From Viridibacillus arvi (GTDB taxonomy: Bacteria; Bacillota; Bacilli; Bacillales_A; Planococcaceae), in NCBI RefSeq assembly GCF_001274945.1, contig NZ_LILB01000005.1, positions 934,959-998,958 of the forward strand: a stretch of 64,000 bases of DNA, written 5' to 3'. The notes below the pieces were generated by a model that was not told the DNA's origin, ran no database searches, and saw only the letters and a program-made list of their open reading frames with translations. Below are positions 63,302-64,000 of the stretch, in pieces. Position numbers and translations under genes: made by a program. Position 1 is the first letter of the stretch, and each line of letters starts with the position of its first letter.

Positions 63302-63556
63302 ACCAATTATCGTAGTAAATATTTATTTTCCCTTCTATTATAGTACTATCATAAAATATGAATTAAACCATTCCACCAGTAGCAATGCTGGAATTTACGA
63401 ATGTAAATCGCACAAGATTTACTCAATTTTTTAGTGCAACTTCAAAATCATCCGATTGCTAAAGGTGTTGGTATATTATTGTAGCTCTATACACCTGATA
63501 TCCCTCCTTTCAGGCAAAATAAAAAGGCCTCATGTGCGCCTACTGTTTCTATCTTA
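63302..63556 (-). other. Gap between phage genes with an interrupted small frame
   Basis: The strong ribosome site AGGAGG (63502-63508) is followed by GTG and only 11 codons before TAG. Reading through the TAG gives 11 more codons (QSDDFEVALKN) to a TGA. It may be a broken ~23-codon gene or a leader. Nothing else in the 255 bases looks coding. Confidence 0.4.
63514..63541 (-). terminator. Weak terminator after the partial tail-fibre gene
   Basis: On the - strand AGGC and GCCT pair around nine bases, followed by TTTTTATTTTG. The stem is short, so some read-through is expected. Confidence 0.5.
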
Positions 63557-64000
63557 TTAATAATTAATTTTGTAATCTCCATCAGCGTAGATTGTTACTA
63601 GCAATTCGTCGTTGTTTGGATATTCGTAGGAGTAGTCTTTGTCATGCACTGCCTTTTTCCATGTACCTTTCATTTCCATTTGGGTCGTTAGGGTATCAAT
63701 TTCAGCAACGTCTGTTGTGTCTTCTATGGATAATGCGTATGCAAAGCGCATTGTATTACTGTTACCTCGTAGTTCTGTCCATTGTGTTGATGTAACAGCC
63801 GCCAATGTTGCCGCAGACATACCATGCAAAATGGCTTCCTCCACTATCGGAATTACCTCAACCCAATTCATACCGTTGTGTGTATACCATCTAAGGCCTC
63901 CGTCAAACGATGTGATAACACGTATTCTACCTTGTCCTAATTCGTTTACGGTTAACTTTATATAATCAATGTTTTCAATCGACCGGATGTTGATATCTTT
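63557..64000 (-). CDS. Phage tail-fibre protein, C-terminal part only (5' end outside window)
   Basis: The frame is open from the window edge to a stop at 63557, giving 147 visible residues. There is an in-frame ATG at 63871, but the upstream residues (KDINIRSIENIDYIKLTVNE) clearly continue the homology, so it is not the start. Across the 104 residues from that ATG it aligns without gaps to the end of the 735-residue protein, about 70 % identical by eye (e.g. MKGTWKKAVH, YEYPNND, LLVTIYADGDYKINY). It is thus a paralogous fibre tip. Its N-terminal domains are unknown. Confidence 0.82.
   Translation of the reverse strand, partial: KDINIRSIENIDYIKLTVNELGQGRIRVITSFDGGLRWYTHNGMNWVEVIPIVEEAILHGMSAATLAAVTSTQWTELRGNSNTMRFAYALSIEDTTDVAEIDTLTTQMEMKGTWKKAVHDKDYSYEYPNNDELLVTIYADGDYKINY

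Noticed and set aside
63132-63434. 100-codon + frame in the phage region
   Set aside because: Opposite to all neighbouring phage genes and lacks a ribosome site; the - strand frame fits the operon better.
1-64000. CRISPR array, insertion sequence or transposase
   Set aside because: I saw no spaced direct repeats of CRISPR type and no transposase motifs on either strand.

Overview
The window is about 64 kb of AT-rich chromosome from a Gram-positive, endospore-forming, motile member of the Bacillales. The best fit is the Lysinibacillus/Solibacillus/Viridibacillus/Psychrobacillus side of the order. The reasons are a Spo0E-like phosphatase and two sporulation-type sensor kinases, CheV, CcpC, an LRE-type gene complement (YkyB, YkvS, CbpB/DarB), strong GGAGG ribosome sites, TTG/GTG starts, a manganese riboswitch and a FadR box of Bacillus type. 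The genus is inference; the order is well supported. 

Layout. (1) 1-3609, + strand: potA (5' end cut by the window edge), potB, potC, potD, a complete spermidine/putrescine importer with overlapping genes. (2) 3740-4909: an MFS drug-efflux type transporter. (3) 4950-16822, - strand: eight tightly packed or overlapping genes joining a MoxR AAA+ ATPase, a DUF58 protein, two von Willebrand A (vWA) membrane proteins, a coiled-coil/Gly-Gln repeat membrane protein, an ABC-2 type exporter and a large secreted/membrane protein. This uncharacterised envelope system is the most interesting chromosomal locus here. (4) 16998-39949: a segment whose gene content and order (dapL, dapH, ccpC, cbpB, fadH, ykyB, cheV, ykwC, ykvS, mhqR, ktrD, ykoY) follows, from memory, the B. 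subtilis ykoY-to-ykuR region, with insertions: a GGDEF/EAL protein, ppx-ppk, an Atg22-type transporter, a radical SAM protein, a sensor kinase and a CPBP protease. It carries a FadR operator on fadH and a yybP-ykoY Mn2+ riboswitch on ykoY. (5) 40000-57187: an RND pump with an acyl-reductase-like SDR, prfC (RF3), a five-LysM glucosaminidase, a stand-alone murE coupled to an M42 aminopeptidase, a membrane sensor kinase, an aldehyde dehydrogenase, a 50-residue protein and a YhgE/Pip membrane protein. (6) 57324-64000: tRNA-Val(GAC) followed by the late end of a prophage on the - strand: three modular tail-fibre/receptor-binding proteins (one running off the window), two small structural or unknown proteins, then XhlA-like protein, holin and amidase endolysin.

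How genes work together. DapH and DapL make meso-diaminopimelate for lysine and cell wall; MurE uses a diamino acid for peptidoglycan; the LysM glucosaminidase and phage amidase cut peptidoglycan. CcpC controls citrate-cycle genes, FadH serves unsaturated fatty acid degradation, KtrD and the CbpB c-di-AMP sensor serve potassium and second-messenger balance, YkoY exports manganese under a riboswitch, and the two kinases with the Spo0E-like protein probably feed the Spo0A phosphorelay.

Limits: no database search was possible. Family calls rest on motifs read by eye, on length and on remembered gene order. Start codons were adjusted where a ribosome site clearly favoured another position.
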